Shown: one piece after another, positions 17,344 through 25,042 of the stretch | Position numbering within the stretch: the stretch's first letter is position 1 | How the letters are laid out: each line of letters opens with the position of its first letter | DNA from: Halochromatium sp. | GTDB taxonomy: Bacteria > Pseudomonadota > Gammaproteobacteria > Chromatiales > Chromatiaceae | Reading direction: 5' to 3' | NCBI GenBank assembly: GCA_010912705.1 | Contig: POWB01000014.1 | Location: 55,802-119,801 of the forward strand | DNA length: 64,000 bases | Translations under genes and position numbers: made by a program | Notes under the pieces: model-generated | The model's input: the letters and a program-made list of their open reading frames with translations, nothing else | Database searches by the model: none | Told to the model about the DNA's origin: nothing

Positions 17344-20300
17344 TCACTGGCAGCTCTCGCACTCTGGATCATCGATCGAGCAGGCCTTGGGCGCTGGGTC
17401 GACAGGCTTGCCGCCACCATTCGACTTCGCCTTCCCTGGTGACTGATAAGAGCCACCAACGGCCGAGAGGCGGTTCGCTCTGCTGGTATCCGCCATGGTC
17501 GACTTCTCGACGTGGGTGGCGCCCATGGAGCGCAGGTAATAGGTGGTCTTGAGCCCCCGTACCCAGGCCAGCTTGTAGAGGTTATCGAGCTTCTTGCCGC
17601 TCGGTTCGCTCATGTAGAGGTTCAGGCTTTGCGCCTGATCCAGCCATTTCTGCCGTCGGCTGCCGGCCTCGACCAGCCAGCGTGGATCGACCTCAAACGC
17701 AGTGGCATAAAGCTCCTTCAGCTCATCGGGGATGCGGTCGATCTGCTGCAGGCTGCCGTCGTAATACTTGAGGTCGCTGACCATGACGCTGTCCCAGAGC
17801 CCGAGTGCTTTCAGATCATGCACCAGGTAGGGATTGACGACGGTGAACTCGCCCGAGAGGTTCGATTTGACGAATAGGTTCTGATAGGTCGGCTCGATCG
17901 ACTGGCTGACGCCGACGATGTTGCTGATGGTGGCGGTCGGCGCGATGGCCAGGCAGTTGCTGTTGCGCATGCCGATGGTCTGCGCCCGCTCGCGCAGCCC
18001 GTCCCAATCCAGGGTGGTGCTGGTATCCATCTCCAGATAGCCGCCGCGGCCTTCGGCTAGCCTTTGGACGCTGTCGATTGGCAGGATGCCCTGGCTCCAG
18101 AGGCTGCCGTCGAAGCTCTGGTAACGTCCGCGCTCGCCGGCGAGTTCGCTGCTGGCCTCGATGGCGTAGTAGCTCAGCGCCTCCATGCTGTGATCGGCGA
18201 AGCGCACGGCGTCTTGGCTCGCGTAGGGGATACGCAGGCTGTAGAGCGCATCCTGAAAGCCCATAAGGCCCAAGCCCACTGGCCGGTGCCGGAGGTTGGA
18301 ATTGCGCGCCTGCGGTACGTTGTAGAAGTTGTAGTCGATGACGTTGTCGAGCATCCGCATCGCGGTGCGTACGGTCTTGCGCAGCTTCGTGGTGTCGAGC
18401 CCACGCTCGGTGACATGCGCAGCCAGGTTCACCGAGCCCAGATTGCAGACTGCGATCTCCCGATCATTGGTGTGCAGGGTAATCTCCGTGCACAGGTTAC
18501 TGCTGTGCACCTGCCCGACATGCTGATTGGTGTAGCGCAGGTTGCAGGGGTCCTTGAAGGTGATCCAGGGATGGCCAGTCTCGAACAACATCGCCAACAT
18601 CTTGCGCCAGAGATCGACCGCCTTGATGCGCTTGGTCACCTTCAGCTCGCCACGCTCGGCGCGGGCCTCGTAGCCGAGATAGGCCTCTTCGAAGGCCTGT
18701 CCGGTGAGGTCATGCAGGTCCGGGGTCTCGTCGGGCGAGAACAGGGTCCAGTGCTGATCCTCGGCGACGCGCTTCATGAACAGGTCTGGCACCCAGTTGG
18801 CGGTGTTCATGTCATGCGTGCGGCGGCGGTCGTCGCCGGTGTTCTTGCGCAGCTCGACGAACTCCTCGATGTCGATGTGCCAGGTCTCGAGATAGGCGCA
18901 GACCGCGCCCTTGCGCTTCCCTCCATTCCGAACCAAGGCAGCAGCCGTCATATAGCTCCTGTCGCCCTCGACCTTGAGGTCGTGGACTTCCGCCACGGGT
19001 GTGATCGGCTCGACCGCCTTGACGCGCGTAAACACCCAATTGCCGAGCCGGAACCAGTTGTGCTTGGTCAGCGCGGGCACGCCAACCAGCGCAGCGATGC
19101 GCGGATCGGCCGGGATGCGCAGATCGAAGGCGCGGGTGACGCTGGTAAAGGCAACGACGGTGCCGTCCGAGCGGGTGCCTTGATGATCGCTGTCGCGCTC
19201 GCGGTATTGGCCGGCGCAGGGAATGCCGAGACGCAACAGCTGGTAGCGCAGTCCTTCGGCGAGCGGTGCCGATGTGCTGGTGAAGTAGATCTCCTTGCCG
19301 CGGCTGATACCGCCATCGGTCTCGAGCAGGCCCTGGATCAGTGCCAGCGTCTGGTTGTGCGGCAGATGGCTGAAGCAGCGAGCGATGCGTTTGTTGCGGT
19401 CGACGTCGTACAGGTCTTCTTCCGTGAAGGGCAGATGCGCGAGATCCTCGCCAACCCAGCGCCCGGTGGTCGCGCAGCGGGCGAGGCCGCGGCCGATCGC
19501 CCACTTGATCTGCAGATAGGTCTCGCCACGGCCATTTTCCCAGTAGTGGATGCCGCGCGCATCGAGGTAATCCCGAACGAACTGCAGATGATTGCCATCA
19601 GAGGCCGGATTGCCGGAGATCCCGAATTCCCGACCTCGGGTGAGATACCCGTCGCCGAGCAGGATGCCGTAGAAGCGCGCGTCCTCCTCGGTTAGCCCTG
19701 CAACCGGCACGACCTCACTCGGGATAACCTGTGCGACATAGTCGCCGGCGCTGAGCGCTCCAGCCTCGACCCAGTCAGGCCGATAGCGACCGTTCTCGAT
19801 CTGATTCAGGGTGCGCTCGATCGACTGCTCGGCCGGTACGCCCGGGATGGCCCAGAATGGATGGCCCGCCGTGACCTTGAGATCATTGATCGAGTGCTTG
19901 ATCCGCACCTGGACCATGGGCGCGTCTTTCTGTGCGTAGACGAAATGCTCTGTCACCTCGCGGTAACGCCCGCGCTGACCCAGCACCAGATCGCCGACCT
20001 TCACCGCTGCAATCGCCTTGGGGCCATCGGCAGTGAAGATGGTGGTCTCGGGTGCGAAGCATTGGTTAACGGCTACCGCCGTATCGTTGGCTACCTTGAG
20101 GAAAGGCACCACACCCTGACTCTTGCCGTTGGTGCCCTTGATGTGAGCGCCCATGCCACGCACACGGCTCCAGTCGTTGCCCAGGCCGCCGGCGAATTTG
20201 CTGAGCAGCGCATTGTCCTTGATCGCGCCATAGATGCCGTCGAGATCATCCGGTACTGTGGTCAGATAACAGGAGCTGAGCTGCGGGCGCAGGCTGCCGG

Positions 20301-21483
20301 AGTTGAACAGGGTTGGCGTGCTGCTCATGAAATCGAAACTCGACAGCAGCTCGTAGAACTCGATCGCACGCTCCTCACGATCGATCTCGTTGATCGCCAG
20401 CCCCATCGCCACGCGCATGAAGAAGGCCTGCGGCAGCTCGATGCGCGGCCCCTCGGCGGTATGGATGAAGTAGCGATCATACAAGGTCTGCAGACCCAGA
20501 TAGGTGAACTGCAGATCGCGCTCGGGCTTGAGTGCGGCGCCAAGCCGGGCCAGATCGAAGCGGCTGAGCTGCTTGTCGAGCAACTCCAGATCGCCGGCGG
20601 TCTTGATGTAGGCGCTGAAATAATCGGCATAGCGCTCGGCCAGATCGGCCTGGGTCTCGACCCCGACCGCCATGCCCAGCTCGCCCAGTGCCTCGCGCCG
20701 CATCACATCGAGCAGCAGCCGCGCAGCCGCTTGGCTATAGGCCGGCTCGCGCTCGATCATCGCCCGTGCCGACATCACCAGCGCCTGGCCGACATCGGCC
20801 TCTTTGACCCCATCGAACAGGTTACGCAGCGTGTCGGTGATGATCGCCTCGTCATCAACCCCCTCAAGCCCGGCAGCGGCCTCGCGCGTCAGTCGGCGCA
20901 GGCGCTCGACGTCCAACGGTCGCGTGCTGCCATCGGCGAGGGTGACGTTGATTCCAGCCTTTTCAGTGGCCGCTGTGGTCGTGGCGCTGGCGGCCTTCTC
21001 TGCACGCTCACGGGCGCGGGCGTCGCGATAGATCACATAGTCACGCGCCACCTTGTGCTCTCCGGCGCGCATCAGCGCCAGCTCGACCTGATCCTGGATA
21101 TCTTCGATATGCAGGGTACCGCCACCCGGCAGACGGCGGGTGAGTGCCGAGACCACCTGCTCGGCAAGTTCATCGACCAGATGATGGATGCGGCTCGAGG
21201 CGGCGGCGCCGCTGCCCTCGACGGCGATGAAGGCCTTGGTCATCGCGACCTTGATCTTGCTCGGATCGAAGTGGGTGACCTTGCCGTTGCGACGAATGAC
21301 CTGGACCTGCCCCGGACGATGGCCGGCAACCTCGCTGCTTGAGCTGAGCGCTGAGATGGCAGCTGAACTGCCGGCCGAATTGGCAGCCGAACTGACGGCC
21401 TGAGACGACTCCGGCTCGACGCGAGGCTGATGCGGGGTGGGCGTTTGCGCAGTGGCGTCGGTCTTCTCGGAGGCGGCGGCCAT
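17344..21483 (-). CDS. nrdA: Ribonucleoside-diphosphate reductase alpha subunit with intein
   Basis: Catalytic subunit that reduces NDPs to dNDPs. The coding frame is 1379 residues; removing the 379-residue intein leaves 1000. After a Ser/Ala-rich leader come two ATP-cone regions (about 55-165 and 175-270), the allosteric activity site. The catalytic barrel follows, with NLCTEITLHTN and PTYQNLFVKSNLSG, and the redox tail CSIDDPECESCQ. The host sequence resumes after the intein as GGKRKGAVCAYLETWH, matching intein-free homologues. The promoter upstream has NrdR and DnaA boxes. hicA begins 37 bases downstream; nrdB is separated by four genes. Confidence 0.97.
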   Translation of the reverse strand: MAAASEKTDATAQTPTPHQPRVEPESSQAVSSAANSAGSSAAISALSSSSEVAGHRPGQVQVIRRNGKVTHFDPSKIKVAMTKAFIAVEGSGAAASSRIHHLVDELAEQVVSALTRRLPGGGTLHIEDIQDQVELALMRAGEHKVARDYVIYRDARARERAEKAASATTTAATEKAGINVTLADGSTRPLDVERLRRLTREAAAGLEGVDDEAIITDTLRNLFDGVKEADVGQALVMSARAMIEREPAYSQAAARLLLDVMRREALGELGMAVGVETQADLAERYADYFSAYIKTAGDLELLDKQLSRFDLARLGAALKPERDLQFTYLGLQTLYDRYFIHTAEGPRIELPQAFFMRVAMGLAINEIDREERAIEFYELLSSFDFMSSTPTLFNSGSLRPQLSSCYLTTVPDDLDGIYGAIKDNALLSKFAGGLGNDWSRVRGMGAHIKGTNGKSQGVVPFLKVANDTAVAVNQCFAPETTIFTADGPKAIAAVKVGDLVLGQRGRYREVTEHFVYAQKDAPMVQVRIKHSINDLKVTAGHPFWAIPGVPAEQSIERTLNQIENGRYRPDWVEAGALSAGDYVAQVIPSEVVPVAGLTEEDARFYGILLGDGYLTRGREFGISGNPASDGNHLQFVRDYLDARGIHYWENGRGETYLQIKWAIGRGLARCATTGRWVGEDLAHLPFTEEDLYDVDRNKRIARCFSHLPHNQTLALIQGLLETDGGISRGKEIYFTSTSAPLAEGLRYQLLRLGIPCAGQYRERDSDHQGTRSDGTVVAFTSVTRAFDLRIPADPRIAALVGVPALTKHNWFRLGNWVFTRVKAVEPITPVAEVHDLKVEGDRSYMTAAALVRNGGKRKGAVCAYLETWHIDIEEFVELRKNTGDDRRRTHDMNTANWVPDLFMKRVAEDQHWTLFSPDETPDLHDLTGQAFEEAYLGYEARAERGELKVTKRIKAVDLWRKMLAMLFETGHPWITFKDPCNLRYTNQHVGQVHSSNLCTEITLHTNDREIAVCNLGSVNLAAHVTERGLDTTKLRKTVRTAMRMLDNVIDYNFYNVPQARNSNLRHRPVGLGLMGFQDALYSLRIPYASQDAVRFADHSMEALSYYAIEASSELAGERGRYQSFDGSLWSQGILPIDSVQRLAEGRGGYLEMDTSTTLDWDGLRERAQTIGMRNSNCLAIAPTATISNIVGVSQSIEPTYQNLFVKSNLSGEFTVVNPYLVHDLKALGLWDSVMVSDLKYYDGSLQQIDRIPDELKELYATAFEVDPRWLVEAGSRRQKWLDQAQSLNLYMSEPSGKKLDNLYKLAWVRGLKTTYYLRSMGATHVEKSTMADTSRANRLSAVGGSYQSPGKAKSNGGGKPVDPAPKACSIDDPECESCQ
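18925..20061 (-). other. Intein in NrdA with LAGLIDADG homing endonuclease
   Basis: In-frame insertion of 379 residues between NQ and GGKRKG of the host protein. It starts with Cys (CFAPETTIFTADG, splicing block A) and has a block-B-like LKVTAGHPFWA. Two LAGLIDADG helices are present, FYGILLGDGYLT and LIQGLLETDGGIS, so homing activity is plausible. The end is EVHDLKVEGDRSYMTAAALV-RN. The last Asn is present, but the usual penultimate His is Arg, and the first host residue is Gly instead of Cys, Ser or Thr. The boundaries are fixed by the conserved host sequence on both sides. Confidence 0.93.
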
Positions 21484-21693
21484 AGTTCAGTCCTCGTCTG
21501 ATGTGATCTGGTGCAGTTTGTCTGGCGCTGTTTCGCTGCGTAGAAACAGACAGCGATGGGGACCCTTGATCGGTCCGAAGCCCCGTGGCTGTGGCTGGGC
21601 TTGAGCGAGCAGGTACTGATCGCAAGCGGCTACCGCTCACCGGGTCCAGAATCAGCATGCTGACTGTTCTATGCGAGCCCGGCTGAGCCAAAG

Positions 21694-21741
21694 TATCAAT
21701 ATATACACGTCGGATGTGCTGTCAACCACTATATCTTGTGT
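21694..21741. promoter_or_regulatory. Two NrdR boxes upstream of nrdA
   Basis: TATCAATATATACACG (21694-21709) and CCACTATATCTTGTGT (21726-21741) resemble the 16-bp NrdR palindrome. Their centres are 32 bases apart, three helical turns, the known spacing of NrdR pairs. The first overlaps the -10 element and the second sits just upstream of the -35, so binding would block transcription when dATP is high. Confidence 0.85.
21698..21725 (-). promoter_or_regulatory. sigma-70 promoter of nrdA
   Basis: On the minus strand a perfect TTGACA (21725-21720) and TATATT (21703-21698) are separated by 16 bases. Transcription would start near 21691, leaving a leader of about 205 bases before nrdA. The promoter lies within the NrdR box pair. 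Confidence 0.75.
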
Positions 21742-21781
21742 TTTAGTTATCAGTAACCGGATGTATAGCCTGTGCGCGAGC

Positions 21782-21843
21782 TGTGGATAATTCGGCCTGA
21801 ATGGGCCTTTGACCGCGCCACTGAGGGGATTTGCTGTGGATAA
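21782..21843. promoter_or_regulatory. Two perfect DnaA boxes upstream of nrdA
   Basis: TGTGGATAA, the complement of the consensus TTATCCACA, occurs at 21782-21790 and 21835-21843. The two are 53 bases apart (about five turns) in the same orientation. E. coli nrdAB is also controlled by DnaA boxes, coupling dNTP supply to replication, so the same is inferred here. Confidence 0.8.
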
Positions 21844-22027
21844 CCTCAGTCTGTAATCTGCCCGCGTTGACTTAGGCCGAGACGGCATCAGCAGCGCTAT
21901 ACTCGACCCACGCCGTCTACCCAATCGGGACGCTGCGGCGCACACTCGATACAACACCAAATGGCGCCGTCTGAGCCAAGCCAAAGCAGCCTGAGGATGG
22001 CCCAGGCGGCGTAACGGAGGAGACTGT

Positions 22028-22921
22028 ATGAGCCGAACGATGCTAGGTACCTGTGCAATCCTGCTGGGCTGTGCGCTGGTCATGCCGTTGCTGGCCGACA
22101 GCGCGACTGAGCGCTTGAGCGAAACCGGTGCTGAGGTTGCCGCGGGCGCAGCCCCTGCGGAGATGACCGCGGAGACCTCAGCGGAGATTCCAGCCGAGAC
22201 CCCGGCTGAGATCGCTAAGCGCGAGTACGATGAGGTGTTGGCGCTGACGCCCAATGTTGAGCGCGGGCGCGCGGTCTACTTGACCTGCGCCGTCTGCCAT
22301 CTGCCGGAAGGTTGGGGCAGTGTGGATGGGATGTATCCACAGATCGCCGGTCAATTGCGCACGGTGGTGATCAAGCAGCTTGCCGACTTCCGCGCTGGCA
22401 ATCGCGAAAATCCACTGATGTACCCCTTCTCGGTGCCCGGCATCTTGGGCGGCCCGCAGGAACTCGCTGACGTTGCCGCTTATGTGGCGGCGTTGCCGAT
22501 GACGGCGAGCAACGGCCTTGGGTCTGGTACCGACTTGACGTTGGGTGAGTCACTCTACGGCGAGCACTGTGCCGATTGTCATGGTGCAGCAGGGGAGGGG
22601 GACGAGGCCGAGCACATTCCGGCGATCGCGGGCCAGCACTACGCCTATCTGATGCGGCAGTTTGATGCCATCCGCAGTGGTCAGCGCAAGAATGCGGACT
22701 CCAAGATGACCGAGGAGATTCAGGGCTTCAGTGCGGAGCAGCAGCAGGCCGTCATGGACTATACGTCGCGGCTGCGCCCGCCGGCCGATAAGCTAGCGGC
22801 TGAGGGGTGGCAGAACCCGGACTTTCCGCACTATGTGCGCGATGCGATGGGCCTGCGGGTGGCCCCGCCGGCCAAGCTTGCGCCTTCAACGCCGGCGTCA
22901 AGGGCTCCATCACAGCCCTAA
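22028..22921 (+). CDS. Diheme c-type cytochrome, c4-like
   Basis: Periplasmic electron carrier of 297 residues with a signal peptide (hydrophobic at about 5-23). Two haem sites, CAVCH (about residue 82) and CADCH (about 181), are each followed by a Met candidate ligand, in NPLMYPF and DSKMTEEI. The two-domain layout fits cytochrome c4. A Glu/Ala/Thr-rich linker of about 40 residues, built from repeats like AEMTAETSAEIPAET, sits between signal and first domain, which explains the extra length over ordinary c4 (about 200). A strong ribosome site, GGAGGAG, precedes the ATG. It probably passes electrons to a terminal oxidase; no oxidase is nearby. Confidence 0.9.
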   Translation: MSRTMLGTCAILLGCALVMPLLADSATERLSETGAEVAAGAAPAEMTAETSAEIPAETPAEIAKREYDEVLALTPNVERGRAVYLTCAVCHLPEGWGSVDGMYPQIAGQLRTVVIKQLADFRAGNRENPLMYPFSVPGILGGPQELADVAAYVAALPMTASNGLGSGTDLTLGESLYGEHCADCHGAAGEGDEAEHIPAIAGQHYAYLMRQFDAIRSGQRKNADSKMTEEIQGFSAEQQQAVMDYTSRLRPPADKLAAEGWQNPDFPHYVRDAMGLRVAPPAKLAPSTPASRAPSQP

Positions 22922-22952
22922 TGACGAGCCACTAGCCAGGTGCCACGAGCGA

Positions 22953-24791
22953 TTATGCCGAGCTGGCGTACTCGCTCTGGCTCGGCTCGGCGACCTCATA
23001 ACGGTTGCGGCCCGCGCGCTTGGCCTCGTAAAGGGCCATGTCGGCGCGATGGATCAGGCTCTCGAGCGGTTCGTCTGCTCCCCGTTGTGCAACGCCAAGA
23101 CTGGCGGTGACTTCAAGCGGCCGTTCGCCGCTAATATCAAAGGGATGTTGGGCGATCTCAGCGCGCAATCGTGTTGCTAGCTCGATAGCGCCCTTAATCT
23201 GCTGGCCAATCACCAAGATCAGAAATTCCTCGCCGCCGAAACGCACTGGCACATCGACACTGCGGCACTGCTGCTGAATCAGCTCGGCAACCTGCTCAAG
23301 CACCCGATCGCCGGCGCTGTGTCCATAGCTGTCGTTGATCTGCTTGAAATGGTCGAGGTCGAGCAGCACCGCGGCGACCGGTGGTGCCATGTCGCGCTCC
23401 TGCAGGGCGAGATGGCGCTTCATCACATCTTGCATGTAGACGCGGGTGAACAGCTTGGTGAGCGGATCGCGGATCGAGCGCTGATAGGCACGCTCGCGCT
23501 CGAGGTCGATCGAGCGATAGATCACCTCGCGCTCGAGGGCGATCTTCAGCGGCTCGATCATCTGCACGATGAGCTGAGCGATGCTCGAGGTGATCAGCGG
23601 ACGTGAGTCAAATGCCAGGATCGCCATCGCATCGATCTGCTCGCTGTTGGTTGCGGTCAGTGGCACTGCAATCGAGGCCCCATGCTGCTTCTCTGGCTGC
23701 AGGCAGAACCCCTCGGGGCGCAGCTCATGGTCGGCGGTCGCGGGGTCTTCTGTGTGGGCGCGCTGCCAGTCGCTAAGCGTTTGTCCAACGAATTTACAGA
23801 CGTCTGGGACCACGGGCTCGACGATGCCGACGAAGCGGGCGTTTGCCTTGAGCGAGAGCACCTGACCATCTGGCAGGGCGGCATAGTAGTCGATATGCGT
23901 CACGGGCAGATTGCGCTGCACCACTTCGAGCAAGCGCGTGGCGATATCGCGGAAATCGCGGTACAGCAGCATCGTCTCAGTGATGTCGCGCAGGGTTCGA
24001 TTGAGCAGTGAGAGCCGCTTGATATCGGTATCGCCCTGGCCGAGCAGATAGAGTCCGCAGTCTAAATGTCGCAGCTTATCGATCATGAAGCCGACCAAAT
24101 GCTGCGGAATGATCGAGCCATGTTGGGCCGCGATCATCGCAACCGGATGGCGCTCGATCTGGCTCAGCGCATAGTCGAGGATGTCGCTGCTCGGCATGTA
24201 GTGCTCGTGGAAGGGGCGCACGGCATCGAAGTGCGATTCATCGAGCGCGACCAGCTGCGGCTGAGCGGTGAAGCCGCCAAATAGGTCGCTGGAGAAGAGC
24301 ACACCGGTGCTGCGGTCGAAGCTGCAGAAGGCGCCCGGAAAGTGCGCGTAGGGGGTGAAGATGAACTCTAGGGTTCGGTCTTCGAGCTCTAGCCGCCAGT
24401 CGTGCTCATCGATCAGCCAGAATGGTAGCTTGAGACCATAGTGCTTGAGCAGTGCTTGCGCCCGCCAGTGCGTCACGATCGCCGCATCGCTGCGCGCGAT
24501 CAGTTCATCGATGAGCGGCAGTGCGGCGGTGATATCAGGATCTTGATGGTGGCAAACGTAATAGCGAATCGCACTCAGCGACACGACCTCTTCGATCTTG
24601 CGCAGCGTATGGGCGAAGGTCAGCCGTGATCCGGGATCGAATAACACCGACTGGTCGCCCTGCTCAAGCAGGTAGACATGGCATTGGAAGGTATCGTCCG
24701 GGATCACATGGCCGACCCACCAGACGCGGTCGGCGATCTCGATGGCGTGGTGGGTGTCGGCGTGAGAAAGGATTTCGAGACTAGTTGGCAT
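22953..24791 (-). CDS. MBL-fold (ODP-like diiron) sensor fused to a GGDEF diguanylate cyclase
   Basis: Cytoplasmic 612-residue protein. Residues 15-240 have a metallo-beta-lactamase fold with metal-ligand-like motifs CHHQDPD, VTHW, SSDLFGG and AAQHGS, as in flavodiiron and oxygen-binding diiron (ODP) proteins. A GAF-like middle (about 270-430) is followed by a GGDEF domain with VRFGGEEFLIL near 545. RxxD (RSVD) stands five residues before GGEEF, an intact inhibition site. This predicts c-di-GMP synthesis controlled by oxygen or redox through the diiron domain. The enzyme part is secure; the ligand is inference. It converges on the cytochrome c gene. Confidence 0.85.
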   Translation of the reverse strand: MPTSLEILSHADTHHAIEIADRVWWVGHVIPDDTFQCHVYLLEQGDQSVLFDPGSRLTFAHTLRKIEEVVSLSAIRYYVCHHQDPDITAALPLIDELIARSDAAIVTHWRAQALLKHYGLKLPFWLIDEHDWRLELEDRTLEFIFTPYAHFPGAFCSFDRSTGVLFSSDLFGGFTAQPQLVALDESHFDAVRPFHEHYMPSSDILDYALSQIERHPVAMIAAQHGSIIPQHLVGFMIDKLRHLDCGLYLLGQGDTDIKRLSLLNRTLRDITETMLLYRDFRDIATRLLEVVQRNLPVTHIDYYAALPDGQVLSLKANARFVGIVEPVVPDVCKFVGQTLSDWQRAHTEDPATADHELRPEGFCLQPEKQHGASIAVPLTATNSEQIDAMAILAFDSRPLITSSIAQLIVQMIEPLKIALEREVIYRSIDLERERAYQRSIRDPLTKLFTRVYMQDVMKRHLALQERDMAPPVAAVLLDLDHFKQINDSYGHSAGDRVLEQVAELIQQQCRSVDVPVRFGGEEFLILVIGQQIKGAIELATRLRAEIAQHPFDISGERPLEVTASLGVAQRGADEPLESLIHRADMALYEAKRAGRNRYEVAEPSQSEYASSA

Positions 24792-25042
24792 CGCGCGCGG
24801 ATCAATGAGGCGGCGTCCGATGCCGGGCGAATAAGGAGAATGGGCCTTTGGTTTTCAGGATAGCGTCTATCGATCTGAGTCAGCGTTTCAGCTTCAATGC
24901 TGGTTTTAATCGCCTGGCTCGCGCCTGGCTCGATCGGGCATCTTGCAGACGAAGCTTTTAGACTGCGCCAAAGTGGCCTGGTTCTGCAACCGCTGCTTGT
25001 GGTTGATCGGAGCGATGGGGGCTGATCCGGGCTGATGAGGGG

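Noticed and set aside
18064..21342. Very long open frames (about 490-540 codons) on the plus strand at 18064-19695 and 19861-21342
   Set aside because: They are antisense to nrdA and its intein. Their sequences show no family motif and simply mirror the codon bias of the opposite strand.
21782..21843. Pair of DnaA boxes as a replication origin
   Set aside because: Only two boxes, no AT-rich unwinding repeats, and no dnaA, dnaN or gidA nearby. Regulation of nrdA explains them better.
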